Below, in pieces: positions 28,359 through 37,297 of a stretch of DNA of 64,000 nucleotides. Under the pieces are notes generated by a model that was not told the DNA's origin, did not search any database, and worked only from the letters and a program-made list of their open reading frames with translations. Position numbers and translations under genes: made by a program. Every line of letters begins with the position of its first letter. Positions within the stretch are counted from its first letter, which is position 1. The stretch is from Endomicrobium proavitum (GTDB lineage: Bacteria; Elusimicrobiota; Endomicrobiia; Endomicrobiales; Endomicrobiaceae), in assembly GCF_001027545.1 (NCBI RefSeq), contig NZ_CP009498.1, positions 124,001 through 188,000 of the forward strand, given 5' to 3'.

Positions 28359-29807
28359 ATGGAAAAATTAATAAAAACAATTAACGGTTTATCCGGCGGC
28401 TGCGAAGTTTACGGCGTAGGCGGTTTTGCGCGCGATTTGCTTTTAAAGCGCAAACACGAAGATATTGATTTGGCAGTAAATAAAAACGCGCAAAAATTTT
28501 CTAAAAAACTTGCCGTGTCGCTGAAAGCAAAGTTTGTGATTCTTGACGATAAAAATAAAATTTACAGAATAATGCTTTCTAAAGATTATCCCGTAAAAAA
28601 TATAGACGTCTCTCTTTTTGACGGCAAAACTATCAACGAAGATTTAAAAAACAGAGATTTTACGATAAATGCCGCGGCGTTTAAACTGAAAGATTTTGCA
28701 AGTTATAAAAAAAATCTTTTAACGGTAAACAATAAAGTATTAAAAGATTTAAAAACAAAAACCATAAGAGCGGTTTCGGACAATATTTTTAAAAGCGATC
28801 CTTTAAGAATGTTAAGAGCTTTCAGGTTTTCGGCGGAACTTAAATTTGCGCTTTCAAAAGATACTTTATCATTAATAAAAAAATATTCAAGCTCTGTTTT
28901 AAACTCCGCGCCCGAAAGAATAAAAAATGAGTTTTTCAGAATTTTATCCGCCGGCAATTCGCGCGAAATTTTAGAAGTTATGGATAAATGCTTGCTGTTG
29001 CCTGCGCTTTTTGACGCAATTTCGCACATGAAGAAAGCTTCAAAAAAACACTACTATCACCCCGGCGGACTTTTTGAGCATTCTTTTGAAACTATGTCTG
29101 CTGCAGAAAATATTTTAAATAATCTGCGCAAGTATTTTCCGGAAAATGCCGCAGAACTTAAAGAACATTTTTTTAAAACCGGAGAGTATTCTGAAAATAT
29201 TACGCGAGCTAACCTTTTAAAGTTTGCCGCTTTATTTCATGACAGCGCAAAACCGGAAACTGCAAAAAAAGAAGGCGCAAAAATGAGGTTTTTCGGTCAT
29301 GAAGATCTTGGCGCTAAAAAAATATCCGATGTAATGAAATCTTTGAAAATGGGGAAAAAAGAAATTTCCGCCGCGTCTTTTCTTGTGTCCAAACATATGA
29401 GGCCTTCAACTCTTACAAAAAATAATATAGTTACAAAAAAAGCCTCCTTAAAGTTTTTCAGAGATATTGAAGACAACACGCCCGATTTGCTTATTTTGTC
29501 TATGGCTGACTGGCACTCGTATAAGAAACTTAAAATTCATTCAAAAAAAGAACTTAAATTTCAGGAAGATTCCGTCAGAAAACTTCTTAAAGAGTTTTAC
29601 GAACTTAAAAACAAAAAACCTCTTTCAAAAATTATAGACGGACACATCGTTATGAAAAAATTTGCATTAAAACCCGGTCCGTGGATTGGCGACCTTGTCA
29701 ATCTTGTTCTTGAAAAGCAATATGAAGGAAAACTTGCGGATACTGCCGCCGCTCTTAAGTTTCTTGACTCAAAATTGACACAAATTAAGAAAAAATATAA
29801 ACTTTGA
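28359..29807 (+). CDS. CCA-adding / poly(A) polymerase-family nucleotidyltransferase with HD domain
   Basis: 482 residues. The N-terminal class II nucleotidyltransferase head has VGGFARDLLL and the metal-binding pair in DIDLAV, then the RDFTINAAAF motif, and the nucleotide-recognition region DPLRMLRAFRF. The C-terminal half is an HD hydrolase domain: HPGGLFEHSFETM and FHDSAKPET (H294-D295). The four tRNA genes in this window do not encode CCA, so an enzyme adding CCA is needed, but a poly(A) polymerase or a partial C/A-adding role cannot be excluded from sequence. HD domains in such enzymes act as phosphatase or phosphodiesterase. tRNA-Gly follows 7 bases later. Confidence 0.9.
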   Translation: MEKLIKTINGLSGGCEVYGVGGFARDLLLKRKHEDIDLAVNKNAQKFSKKLAVSLKAKFVILDDKNKIYRIMLSKDYPVKNIDVSLFDGKTINEDLKNRDFTINAAAFKLKDFASYKKNLLTVNNKVLKDLKTKTIRAVSDNIFKSDPLRMLRAFRFSAELKFALSKDTLSLIKKYSSSVLNSAPERIKNEFFRILSAGNSREILEVMDKCLLLPALFDAISHMKKASKKHYYHPGGLFEHSFETMSAAENILNNLRKYFPENAAELKEHFFKTGEYSENITRANLLKFAALFHDSAKPETAKKEGAKMRFFGHEDLGAKKISDVMKSLKMGKKEISAASFLVSKHMRPSTLTKNNIVTKKASLKFFRDIEDNTPDLLILSMADWHSYKKLKIHSKKELKFQEDSVRKLLKEFYELKNKKPLSKIIDGHIVMKKFALKPGPWIGDLVNLVLEKQYEGKLADTAAALKFLDSKLTQIKKKYKL

Positions 29808-29814
29808 CATTATT

Positions 29815-29885
29815 GCGGGTGTAGTCCAATGGTAGAATGAAAGCTTCCCAAGCTTTAGACGTGGGTTCGATTCCCATCACCCGCT
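29815..29885 (+). tRNA. tRNA-Gly (anticodon CCC)
   Basis: 71 bases. Acceptor GCGGGTG pairs with CACCCGC, the anticodon stem AAAGC/GCTTT encloses TTCCCAA with CCC at 29847-29849, and the T-arm is GTGGGTTCGATTCCCAT. No encoded CCA. Confidence 0.95.
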
Positions 29886-29989
29886 ATTTGTTGTTGCAAG
29901 GAAACCTGCCTCGTAAGGTTGTAATACGAGGTGAATGCCCCAGAGTCTGCGAAGTGGACGAGGTATTTGTCTTTAATTCATAATAGTTG

Positions 29990-30030
29990 TTTCTTACCCT
30001 CCTACCATCTTAACTTCCTACCCTCTATTT
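29990..30030 (-). repeat. Purine-rich degenerate intergenic repeat
   Basis: On the minus strand it reads GAGGGTAGGAAGTTAAGATG and continues GTAGGAGGGTAAGAAACAAC. Related strings occur on the plus strand at about 36095-36140 and 50255-50300. The rest of 29886-30035 shows no gene. Confidence 0.5.
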
Positions 30031-30035
30031 TCTTC

Positions 30036-30064
30036 TTGTTTTTTTCAAACAGTTAGGTTATAAT
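30036..30064 (+). promoter_or_regulatory. Likely promoter of the Pmp-like locus
   Basis: TTGTTT (30036-30041), 17-base spacer, TATAAT (30059-30064). The transcript would start near 30071 and carry the (GACA)9 tract in its leader. Confidence 0.6.
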
Positions 30065-30105
30065 AAAGAACAAAATTTTATTACATTTAAAAAAAGAGAA
30101 AAAAT

Positions 30106-30165
<60 letters not shown>

Positions 30166-30307
30166 ATACTTCGTTGGTGTTGTTATCCGAAAAAAACATC
30201 CTTGCTGTCAATTCCAATAAAATAGAATGCGCTGAATGCCAAACGGCAGTCAGTGTTTTTTCATTTATAAAACAAAAAGTAAAAATACAATTTGAAAGAG
30301 GAAAAAA

Positions 30308-32647
30308 ATGAAAACAATTTTACGAGCAGTCATTGCATTTTTTGTATGCGTCCGTCATACCGTGCTTGGCACGGTATCCATGTTAAATAAAAAACGGATT
30401 CCGATTTTCAACGGAAGCAGGAAAGCCGTTACTTTCTCCTTACTCCTTGCTACTTTTTCCTTGTTTTTGGCAGCGCCAAAAGCCTACGCCCAAACGTCTG
30501 TAAACAACTTTGACAATTTTATAGCCATAACAACCGTAACAAACAATTACAACATATCTTTAACCGGCAATATCTTATTTTCCACCGGCGGCTTTAGCGT
30601 ATTAACCGGCACAATTACCGGAAACGGATATGCGTTAGACGGGCAAAATGCAAACGCCGGAATTACTCTTTCTTCCGGAAACAGTTTATTTTTTTATGGA
30701 CCCATAACATTTCAAAATTTTAAAAAAGTAATAAGTAGTAGTGGAAGCGCAGCGCAGGGAGGAGCATTATTTGCAGCAGGGGCATATAATACCTATTCAA
30801 ACAGCACAACCATGTTAGATTTTACAAATGCAACAGTAAACTTTACAGGCAATACGGTAACAACTGTAAGCGATTATATCTATGGAAGCGCAGCGCAAGG
30901 CGGAGGACTATTTGTAGGCGGAGCGGTCTCTGCAGGGGCATATGGTGGAATAGCCAATTCCAGTAGCGGCACAGCAGTAGTAAACTTTACATCATCAATA
31001 ATAAATTTTACAAGCAATACGTTAATGAGTGGAGCTATCGGAAGCGTAGCGCAAGGCGGAGGGCTATTTGTAGGAGGAGCAGTCTCTGCCGGAGCATTTA
31101 CCGGTGGAACCAATAACTCCAGCAGCGGCACAGCGGTAGTAAACTTTACATCGTCAACAATAAATTTTACAAGCAATATGTCAACTTACACGATTGGAAC
31201 GGTGAGAACAGTAGGGCAAGGCGGAGGATTATTTGTGGGCGGAGCGGTCTCTGCCGGAACAAGGGATACCGGAGTAAACAATTCCGGTAGCGGCATAGCG
31301 GTAGTAAATTTTATATCATCAACAATAAATTTCACAAGCAATACAGTAACGGGTAAAAATGCAGCGCAAGGCGGAGGACTATTTGTAGGCGGAGCCTCTG
31401 CCAGTGGAGAAAATAACAATTCCAGCAGCGGCACAGCGATAGTAAATTTTATATTGTCAATAATAAACTTTACAAGCAATACAGTAAATGGGGCAAATGC
31501 AGTGCAAGGAGGAGGCTTATTTGTGGGAGGCGCGGTGTCTGCCGGCGCGGCATATCAGTATAATATTGGTGTAAACAATGCCAGCAGCGGCACAGCGGCA
31601 GTAAACTTTACATCATCAATAATAAACTTTACAGACAATATAATGAGTGGTCAATCCGCCTCGCAAGGAGGAGGGCTATTTGTAGGCGGAGCCTCTGACA
31701 GTGGAGGACATGACAATTCCGGCAGCAGCGGCGGCACAGCAGTAGTAAACTTTACATCTTCAACAATAAACTTTACAGGCAATACAGCATATGCTAGAAG
31801 TGCGCAAGGAGGAGGATTATTTGTAGGCGGAGCAGTCTCTGCCGGAGTATGGTACGATGATGCAAATTCCAACAGCGGCACAGCGGTAGTAAACTTTACA
31901 TCATCAACAATAAACTTTACAGGCAATACGGTAAAGGGTGCAACTATGGGAAGCGCCGCGCAAGGCGGAGGGCTATTTGTAGGAGGAGCGGTCTCTGCCG
32001 GAGCATATGGTGGAATAGTCAATTCCAGCGGCGGCACAGCAGTAGTAAACTTTACATCGTCAACAATAAACTTTACAAACAATAAAGTAACTTTCAATAT
32101 TGGAGAGGGGGGAACAGCAGGGCAAGGAGGAGGATTATTTGTAGGCGGAGCGGTCTCTGTCGCAGCATTTGCTAGCGGAATAAACAATTCCAGCAGCGGC
32201 ACAGCGGTAGTAAACTTTACATCATCAACAATAAACTTTACAGGCAATACAGTAGCGAGTGGATACAGAGCAACCGTAGTACAAGGAGGCGGACTATTTG
32301 TAGGCGGAGCGGTCTCTGCCGGAATATGGGCGGCAAACTCAAACACCAGCAGCGGCACAGCGATAGTAAACTTTACATCGTCAATAATAAACTTTACAGG
32401 TAATGCGATAAATATGGGATACACTGGAAGCGCCGCGCAAGGCGGAGGGCTATTTGTAGGTGGAGCGGTATCTGCCGGAGTAGGTAGGACTGTAATAAAC
32501 AATTCCAGTAGCGGCACAGCGGTAGTAAATTTTACATCATCAATAATAGACTTTACAGGTAATATGGTACAGGGTGGACGCACTGGAAGCGCCTCGCAAG
32601 GAGGAGGGCTATTTGTAGGGGGGGGCAGTTTCTGCCGCAATATCTGA
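30308..32647 (+). CDS. Pmp-like repeat autotransporter, 5' part (passenger), ends at a G8 frameshift
   Basis: 779 residues in the present frame. A long signal region (62 residues, ending AAPKAYAQ) includes a stretch encoded by a palindromic repeat. The passenger consists of repeats of about 45-60 residues with the core QGGGLFVGGAVSAG, then a variable loop, then GTAVVNFTSS-INFT-NTV. The paired G-G-G-L/I and F-x-x-N motifs resemble chlamydial polymorphic membrane proteins. The frame fails at a run of eight Gs (32618-32625), after which 7 unrelated residues and TGA follow. With seven Gs the frame continues into the next entry, giving one protein of about 1922 residues (30308-36077). As read, this product lacks the barrel and could not be displayed as an autotransporter. 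RBS AGAGG before the ATG. Confidence 0.85.
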   Translation: MKTILRAVIAFFVCVRHTVLGTVSMLNKKRIPIFNGSRKAVTFSLLLATFSLFLAAPKAYAQTSVNNFDNFIAITTVTNNYNISLTGNILFSTGGFSVLTGTITGNGYALDGQNANAGITLSSGNSLFFYGPITFQNFKKVISSSGSAAQGGALFAAGAYNTYSNSTTMLDFTNATVNFTGNTVTTVSDYIYGSAAQGGGLFVGGAVSAGAYGGIANSSSGTAVVNFTSSIINFTSNTLMSGAIGSVAQGGGLFVGGAVSAGAFTGGTNNSSSGTAVVNFTSSTINFTSNMSTYTIGTVRTVGQGGGLFVGGAVSAGTRDTGVNNSGSGIAVVNFISSTINFTSNTVTGKNAAQGGGLFVGGASASGENNNSSSGTAIVNFILSIINFTSNTVNGANAVQGGGLFVGGAVSAGAAYQYNIGVNNASSGTAAVNFTSSIINFTDNIMSGQSASQGGGLFVGGASDSGGHDNSGSSGGTAVVNFTSSTINFTGNTAYARSAQGGGLFVGGAVSAGVWYDDANSNSGTAVVNFTSSTINFTGNTVKGATMGSAAQGGGLFVGGAVSAGAYGGIVNSSGGTAVVNFTSSTINFTNNKVTFNIGEGGTAGQGGGLFVGGAVSVAAFASGINNSSSGTAVVNFTSSTINFTGNTVASGYRATVVQGGGLFVGGAVSAGIWAANSNTSSGTAIVNFTSSIINFTGNAINMGYTGSAAQGGGLFVGGAVSAGVGRTVINNSSSGTAVVNFTSSIIDFTGNMVQGGRTGSASQGGGLFVGGGSFCRNI
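30357..30377 (+). repeat. Palindrome inside the Pmp-like signal-peptide coding region
   Basis: ATACCGTGC-TTG-GCACGGTAT, a perfect 9-base stem, followed by CCATG as in the other palindromic elements (GGATCCATG at 1195-1203). It is translated in frame within the residues VRHTVLGTVSM. Confidence 0.75.
32618..32625 (+). repeat. G8 homopolymer: frame switch of the Pmp-like gene
   Basis: Every other repeat copy has GTAGGCGGAGC here. This copy has GTA followed by eight Gs and CAG. Deleting one G restores V-G-G-A-V-S-A and an open frame to 36077. Either a slippage-prone phase switch or a sequencing error. Confidence 0.9.
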
Positions 32648-32738
32648 TGAGGGAGCAAACAATGCCGGCAACGGTATAGCGGTAGTAGATTTCACATCGT
32701 CAATAATAAACTTTGCAAGTAATACAGTAGAAAATAGA

Positions 32739-35700
32739 ATGAATGGAACCGCAGCACAAGGCGGCGGGCTATTTGTAGGTGGAGCGGTATCTGCCGGAGC
32801 ATATGAAGAATATACCGATGATACAGCAAACAATTCCAGCAGCGGCACAGCGGCAGTAAACATTACGTCATCAGCAATAAACTATATAGGCAATACGGTA
32901 ACGAGCGGAGGCACTGGAAGCGCATCGCAAGGCGGAGGACTATTTGTAGGCGGAGCGGTCTCTGCCGGAGTAGCTGGTTCCGGAGCAATCAATTCCAGCA
33001 GCAGCGGCACAGCGGTAGTAAATTTTATATCATCAACAATAAATTTCACAAGCAATACGGTAACGAGCGGAGGCAATGGAAGCGCCTCGCAAGGAGGAGG
33101 GCTATTTGTAGGCGGAGCAATATCTGTCGGAGCATATGATTCCGGAGCAAACAATTCCAGCAGTGACACAGCGATAGCAAACTTTATATCATCAACAATA
33201 AATTTTACAAGCAATACGGTAACGAGCGAATATATAGGAAACGCCGCGCAAGGCGGAGGGTTATTTGTAGGCGGAGCGGTTTCCGCCGGATTATATAGTA
33301 ACGGAGCAACCAATTCCAGCAGCAGCGGCACGACCGTAGTAAACTTTATGTTGTCAGCAATAAACTATATAGGCAATACGGTAACAAGTAGAAACGGGGG
33401 AACCGCCGCGCAAGGAGGAGGGCTATTTGTAGGCGGAGCGGTATCTGCCGGAATACGTAATGGTGGGGACAATATTTCCCGCAACGGAACAGCAGTGGTA
33501 AACTTTACATCATCAACAATAAATTTTACAAGCAATGTGTTAGCAAGAGGAATTAACGGAACAGCCGCGCAAGGCGGAGGATTGTTTGTAGGCGGAGCGG
33601 TATCTGCCGGAGCATATAATGTTGGAATTAATGATTCCGACAGCGGCACAGCAATAGTAACTTTCACAAATTCAAAAGTTAATATAAATAATAACACAGC
33701 GGAAGAAGGCGGAGGAATATTTGCAGGCGGTTCAGTGTCTGCAGGGTCATCAGGAATAGGGACCAATGCTATAAATCTCGCCTTTTTCGGCGTTGCGGAA
33801 ATAAATTTTAAAGGTTCAACGGTAACAATAAACGGCAACACAGCAACAACCGGCGCAGGAATATATGTAGCCGGAAATTATATGGACTTCTTCAGCGGCA
33901 ACATGGCTGCGGGAGGACAAGCAAAAATAATATTTGAAGATTCGCAAGTGGCGCTTAATTATAACACAGCAAGTTCAACCGGCGCAGCAGTATATGCCGA
34001 CGACGCAATAGTAACCCTCAAGAACACAGTAATGACATTTATGAATAATAAATCGTTAATAGGCGCAAGCATATATGCAAGCAATAATTCAAGCATAACA
34101 TTGTCCGGAAAAGGAAACTTCACAGGAAACCAAGCAACAACAGCGGGAGGGGCAATCTACGTAACCGGAGGCAGCACAGTAACAGTGGAAGCCGCAAGCG
34201 GCAATATATTATTTACAGGCAACAAAGCAGGCAGCGCGCCAAACGATATATATCTTGATAACAATAGCTTGTTGAATTTAATAACGGCAGGAACAAACAC
34301 AATAAGTTTAGTCGGCGGAATACAAAGCGCAATCAGCGCAACAAATATAGCGGTTAACAAAACAGGAGCCGGCGATTTATACATAGGCGGCAACAACCAA
34401 ATTAACGGCGACTTCACAGCAACAGCAGGAAAAGTAGCGCTGTTAGAAAACGCAACGCTTGAGGCAAACAACCTGATATTTAGAGGCGCAAAATTTGACA
34501 TGACCGACAGCAACACGCATGTAAACGTAGCAACAGCAACAACGTTGTTTGAAAGCGATACAAACTTATTGATGGATATATTTGCAAACGGAGAAAACGA
34601 CCAAATATATGCAAGCTCGGCGCAAGTAGGAGGGAATTTGCATATAAAAGCGCGTTTTGGCTTTTACAATAACAGAGAATATAAACTAATAATGTCCGGC
34701 AACAACGTAGTATTTGGAACGTTTACAACAACAACGTTTGATTACGTAGGAACAAGCAGCTTTTCGTATGAAATAAAATATAACGATATAACAGACTGGA
34801 CAGGAATAGTAAGAATAATAGTAAGCGGAACAAGCGCCGCAAATTTCCAAGAGCTGCCGAATTTAACATATAACCAAAAAGAAACAGCAAGAACGTGGGA
34901 CGCGTTGTCGCTGGCGCCGGAAATAGGAAATGATTTGATGAATGTAATGTCGGAAACAGCGGGCTTGGCAGAGAAAGAGCAGAAAGAAGTTCTGTCGGCA
35001 GTATCAGGATATTTTGTAAGCAACGTAATAAGAAGCGCAGCGTTAGACAGCGAGAATATTGAGCTGTATGAGAGAATAAAGAAAGAGAATGGAGTAGAAG
35101 AAACAACCACAGCAATGTGGGTGCAGGCAATAGGGGCAAGCGCAAAGTTTGGAAAAGATATAAACAGCATAGGTGAATATAAAGACAGCGGATACGGAGT
35201 AGCGGCAGGTTTTGACGTGTATTTTGGACCAACAAGCGGATTAAATAAAACAACGTTGGGAGCATATGTAAAGTATAAAGGCAACAGTATAAAAGAAGAA
35301 GCAAATAAAGCAACGCTAAATAAAATAGGCGGAGGAATATACGGCGGCTACGCGTCGGAGAAGTATGAAATAAAAGCGACGATAAACGCAAGCAAAGACA
35401 GCTATGAAACAACAAGAAATATAGAGCTAAGCAAATATTTCCCCGGGTATGAAGATAGAGAAGCAAAAGGAAGTTACGCAGGAATGACAATAGGCGGCGA
35501 CGTGGAAGGAGCGCTAAAAATAAAAATAGCAAACAATACAATCTTCAAACCATATATAGGAGCAGAAGTAAAAAACGCAAGTTATGAAAGCTTTAAAGAA
35601 ACAGGAGCAAACGGACTAAACTTAAATGTGGAAGCAGGAAATTATTTCAGAAGCGCAGGACGAGTAGGAGCGGGAGTAAACTACGAGAATGAGAAATGGG

Positions 35701-36077
35701 CAGGATATGTAAACTTGGAAGGAAAATATTTGCTTGCAGGAAACAAATACGAAATAGAAAGCGCATTTGAAGGAACAGAAATAAAATTCCAAAGCCGAGG
35801 ATATGAAGAGAGCGGCGTGATATTGGGAGTAGCAATAGGAGGAAGCGTAAAAGTAGCGGAAGGGTTGAAAATAATAGCAGGAGCAAACGCATACACAGCG
35901 GATAATTACACAACCATTAACGGCAACGCCGGATTAAGATATAACTTTGGCGCAGCAACAAACAAGATAACAAGCAAAGAAGAAGCCCAGGCAACCCCTG
36001 AACCGACAGCCGCCGCCGAAACGCAATTATACGAGATGAACGATTTGCCTGACGAGTTACAAAATGCTTTAAGATGA
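32739..36077 (+). CDS. Pmp-like repeat autotransporter, 3' part (passenger end and beta-barrel)
   Basis: 1112 residues from the first ATG after the frameshift; the frame is open back to the G8 tract. Six more QGGGLFVGG repeats are followed by shorter Pmp-like units (GGAIYVTGG, FTGNKA), a parallel-helix end region (about nt 34300-34850), and an autotransporter barrel from TTTAMWVQAIGASAKFG (nt about 35100) to GLRYNFGA (nt about 35940). After the barrel an extra ~45-residue tail rich in Glu, Thr and Ala ends at ALR. No signal peptide or convincing ribosome site precedes ATG 32739, so this half is probably expressed only when the frame is joined to the 5' part. Codons here favour A in third position, unlike neighbours. 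Confidence 0.83.
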   Translation: MNGTAAQGGGLFVGGAVSAGAYEEYTDDTANNSSSGTAAVNITSSAINYIGNTVTSGGTGSASQGGGLFVGGAVSAGVAGSGAINSSSSGTAVVNFISSTINFTSNTVTSGGNGSASQGGGLFVGGAISVGAYDSGANNSSSDTAIANFISSTINFTSNTVTSEYIGNAAQGGGLFVGGAVSAGLYSNGATNSSSSGTTVVNFMLSAINYIGNTVTSRNGGTAAQGGGLFVGGAVSAGIRNGGDNISRNGTAVVNFTSSTINFTSNVLARGINGTAAQGGGLFVGGAVSAGAYNVGINDSDSGTAIVTFTNSKVNINNNTAEEGGGIFAGGSVSAGSSGIGTNAINLAFFGVAEINFKGSTVTINGNTATTGAGIYVAGNYMDFFSGNMAAGGQAKIIFEDSQVALNYNTASSTGAAVYADDAIVTLKNTVMTFMNNKSLIGASIYASNNSSITLSGKGNFTGNQATTAGGAIYVTGGSTVTVEAASGNILFTGNKAGSAPNDIYLDNNSLLNLITAGTNTISLVGGIQSAISATNIAVNKTGAGDLYIGGNNQINGDFTATAGKVALLENATLEANNLIFRGAKFDMTDSNTHVNVATATTLFESDTNLLMDIFANGENDQIYASSAQVGGNLHIKARFGFYNNREYKLIMSGNNVVFGTFTTTTFDYVGTSSFSYEIKYNDITDWTGIVRIIVSGTSAANFQELPNLTYNQKETARTWDALSLAPEIGNDLMNVMSETAGLAEKEQKEVLSAVSGYFVSNVIRSAALDSENIELYERIKKENGVEETTTAMWVQAIGASAKFGKDINSIGEYKDSGYGVAAGFDVYFGPTSGLNKTTLGAYVKYKGNSIKEEANKATLNKIGGGIYGGYASEKYEIKATINASKDSYETTRNIELSKYFPGYEDREAKGSYAGMTIGGDVEGALKIKIANNTIFKPYIGAEVKNASYESFKETGANGLNLNVEAGNYFRSAGRVGAGVNYENEKWAGYVNLEGKYLLAGNKYEIESAFEGTEIKFQSRGYEESGVILGVAIGGSVKVAEGLKIIAGANAYTADNYTTINGNAGLRYNFGAATNKITSKEEAQATPEPTAAAETQLYEMNDLPDELQNALR

Positions 36078-36164
36078 TGACAGGAAGCGATGATGGTAAG
36101 AAGTTAAGAAGATAAGAGGGTAAGTAACGACAAGAAACAACAATTACAAATTAGAAACAAAAAG

Positions 36165-36206
36165 AAACGGCAGATTTCCGGCTTAACCGAAAATCTGCCG
36201 TTTGCT
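36165..36206 (+). terminator. Hairpin terminator after the Pmp-like gene
   Basis: 13-base stem (36165-36177 with 36191-36203) with an extra inner CGG/CCG pair. The T-tail is weak (TTTGCTGTT), so termination efficiency is uncertain. The purine-rich repeat at 36095-36140 lies just upstream. Confidence 0.65.
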
Positions 36207-36249
36207 GTTGTAGTTAATTACACTTTTCACTTTGCAGTTAAACGCTTTC

Positions 36250-36278
36250 TTGCCATTGCCGTGCTAAAATAGTAAAAT
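36250..36278 (+). promoter_or_regulatory. Likely leaderless promoter of the CpXC gene
   Basis: TTGCCA (36250-36255), 17-base spacer, TAAAAT (36273-36278), each 5 of 6. The ATG follows after 6 bases and there is no Shine-Dalgarno. Confidence 0.65.
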
Positions 36279-36284
36279 TCTATT

Positions 36285-36938
36285 ATGTCTATTTCAAATA
36301 AAGAAGAAATAAAATGCTCTTGCGGACATGTTTTTGAAGCGGAGCTTGTTTCTGCGATAAGCGTTTTCGATAATCCGGAGCTTAAAGAAGCTTTGATTGC
36401 CGGAGAAATAAATCTTGTAACATGTCCTGCCTGCAAGGAAATGTTTTACGCGGAAAATTTTATTTTGTATCACGACAGCGAAAACGAACTTATAGCCTTT
36501 GTATATCCGCTTTCTTTTCAGAATCAGGCGGCGCAATGCAGAAAAAAAATGCTTGCGGACTTTGCGCAGGCTGTTGAAAGTTTTAGCGAAAAACAAAAAA
36601 TAAATTACGACCCGCTTCTTATTTTCGGCGTTGAAGATTTAACTCTGTTGTTAAAGAGCGAACATGAAGCCGAAGACGAGGAGATGGTTTTAACTTATAC
36701 GGCTCCCGAGATTTCTCTTGATATATTTAAAATATCTCCGCATGCCGCAAGAAAGTTTTCAATGCCTAAAGTTTTGCCGGTGTTAAAAGGCGATAAAAAT
36801 CCGAATTTAAAATCAGTCCTTGCCGCTTTGCAAGTACTTCTTAAACACAATTCCAATCTTCTCCACTATCACGCTCTTCTTGAAAAGCTGTCAAAAAATA
36901 AAACGCTTTTTGAAGAAATTAAGAAAAAGGCAAAATAA
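36285..36938 (+). CDS. CpXC domain protein
   Basis: 217 residues, soluble. The N-terminal zinc-ribbon-like domain has two Cys pairs, CSCG (about 10-13) and CPAC (about 47-50), followed by MFYAENFILYHD, the pattern of the CpXC family, whose function is unknown. The remainder is alpha/beta with an acidic patch (EAEDEEMVL). It is followed after 2 bases by a small membrane protein. Translation is probably leaderless. Confidence 0.8.
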   Translation: MSISNKEEIKCSCGHVFEAELVSAISVFDNPELKEALIAGEINLVTCPACKEMFYAENFILYHDSENELIAFVYPLSFQNQAAQCRKKMLADFAQAVESFSEKQKINYDPLLIFGVEDLTLLLKSEHEAEDEEMVLTYTAPEISLDIFKISPHAARKFSMPKVLPVLKGDKNPNLKSVLAALQVLLKHNSNLLHYHALLEKLSKNKTLFEEIKKKAK

Positions 36939-36940
36939 AA

Positions 36941-37297
36941 ATGCCGGCTCAAACTGGAAGTTCGTATGCAAGTTTTATCCTTGGAGTTATACTTATAATA
37001 GCGAACTACCCGCTTGGTTGGGTAGGGCTTGTGTGGCTTTCTCATTTTGCAAGCAAGACCGGTAAAAAAATCTACTATTTTTATGCTGCATTTGTGTATG
37101 CCGTTTCATGGGCTTTGCTTTTTGCAGGCATATATCTTTGCGGAAAAGAGTATGCCGCGGCGCTTTTTAGAGAATATCACACATATATAATAGCAGGCAC
37201 TGTTATTTTTATAACCGCAATAGTTGCCCTCAATCTGTTTTTCTACAAAAAAGGACTCAAAAATCAATCAAAACATTCAATTGACAAGAAAGCTTAA
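36941..37297 (+). CDS. Small membrane protein of unknown function
   Basis: 118 residues with three or four predicted helices (about 9-36, 44-65, 82-104) and a Lys-rich C-terminus. The start is two bases after the CpXC stop, so it is coupled. The promoter of the M50 gene lies in its last codons. Family not recognised. Confidence 0.65.
   Translation: MPAQTGSSYASFILGVILIIANYPLGWVGLVWLSHFASKTGKKIYYFYAAFVYAVSWALLFAGIYLCGKEYAAALFREYHTYIIAGTVIFITAIVALNLFFYKKGLKNQSKHSIDKKA

Noticed and set aside
32107-32112. G6 run in the Pmp-like passenger as another switch
   Set aside because: It is in frame (GEGGTAGQGG) and shorter than the tract lengths usually linked to high-rate slippage.
31651-32658. 335-residue open frame on the minus strand opposite the Pmp-like repeats, and similar ones at 30880-31479, 32609-33841 and 34723-35541
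   Set aside because: They are by-products of the repetitive, stop-poor plus strand; they give monotonous Pro/Thr/Leu-rich products without starts, ribosome sites or domains.
30700-33700. Regularly spaced direct repeats as a CRISPR array
   Set aside because: Repeats are coding, about 130-190 bases apart, vary in sequence and stay in frame; no cas genes are present.
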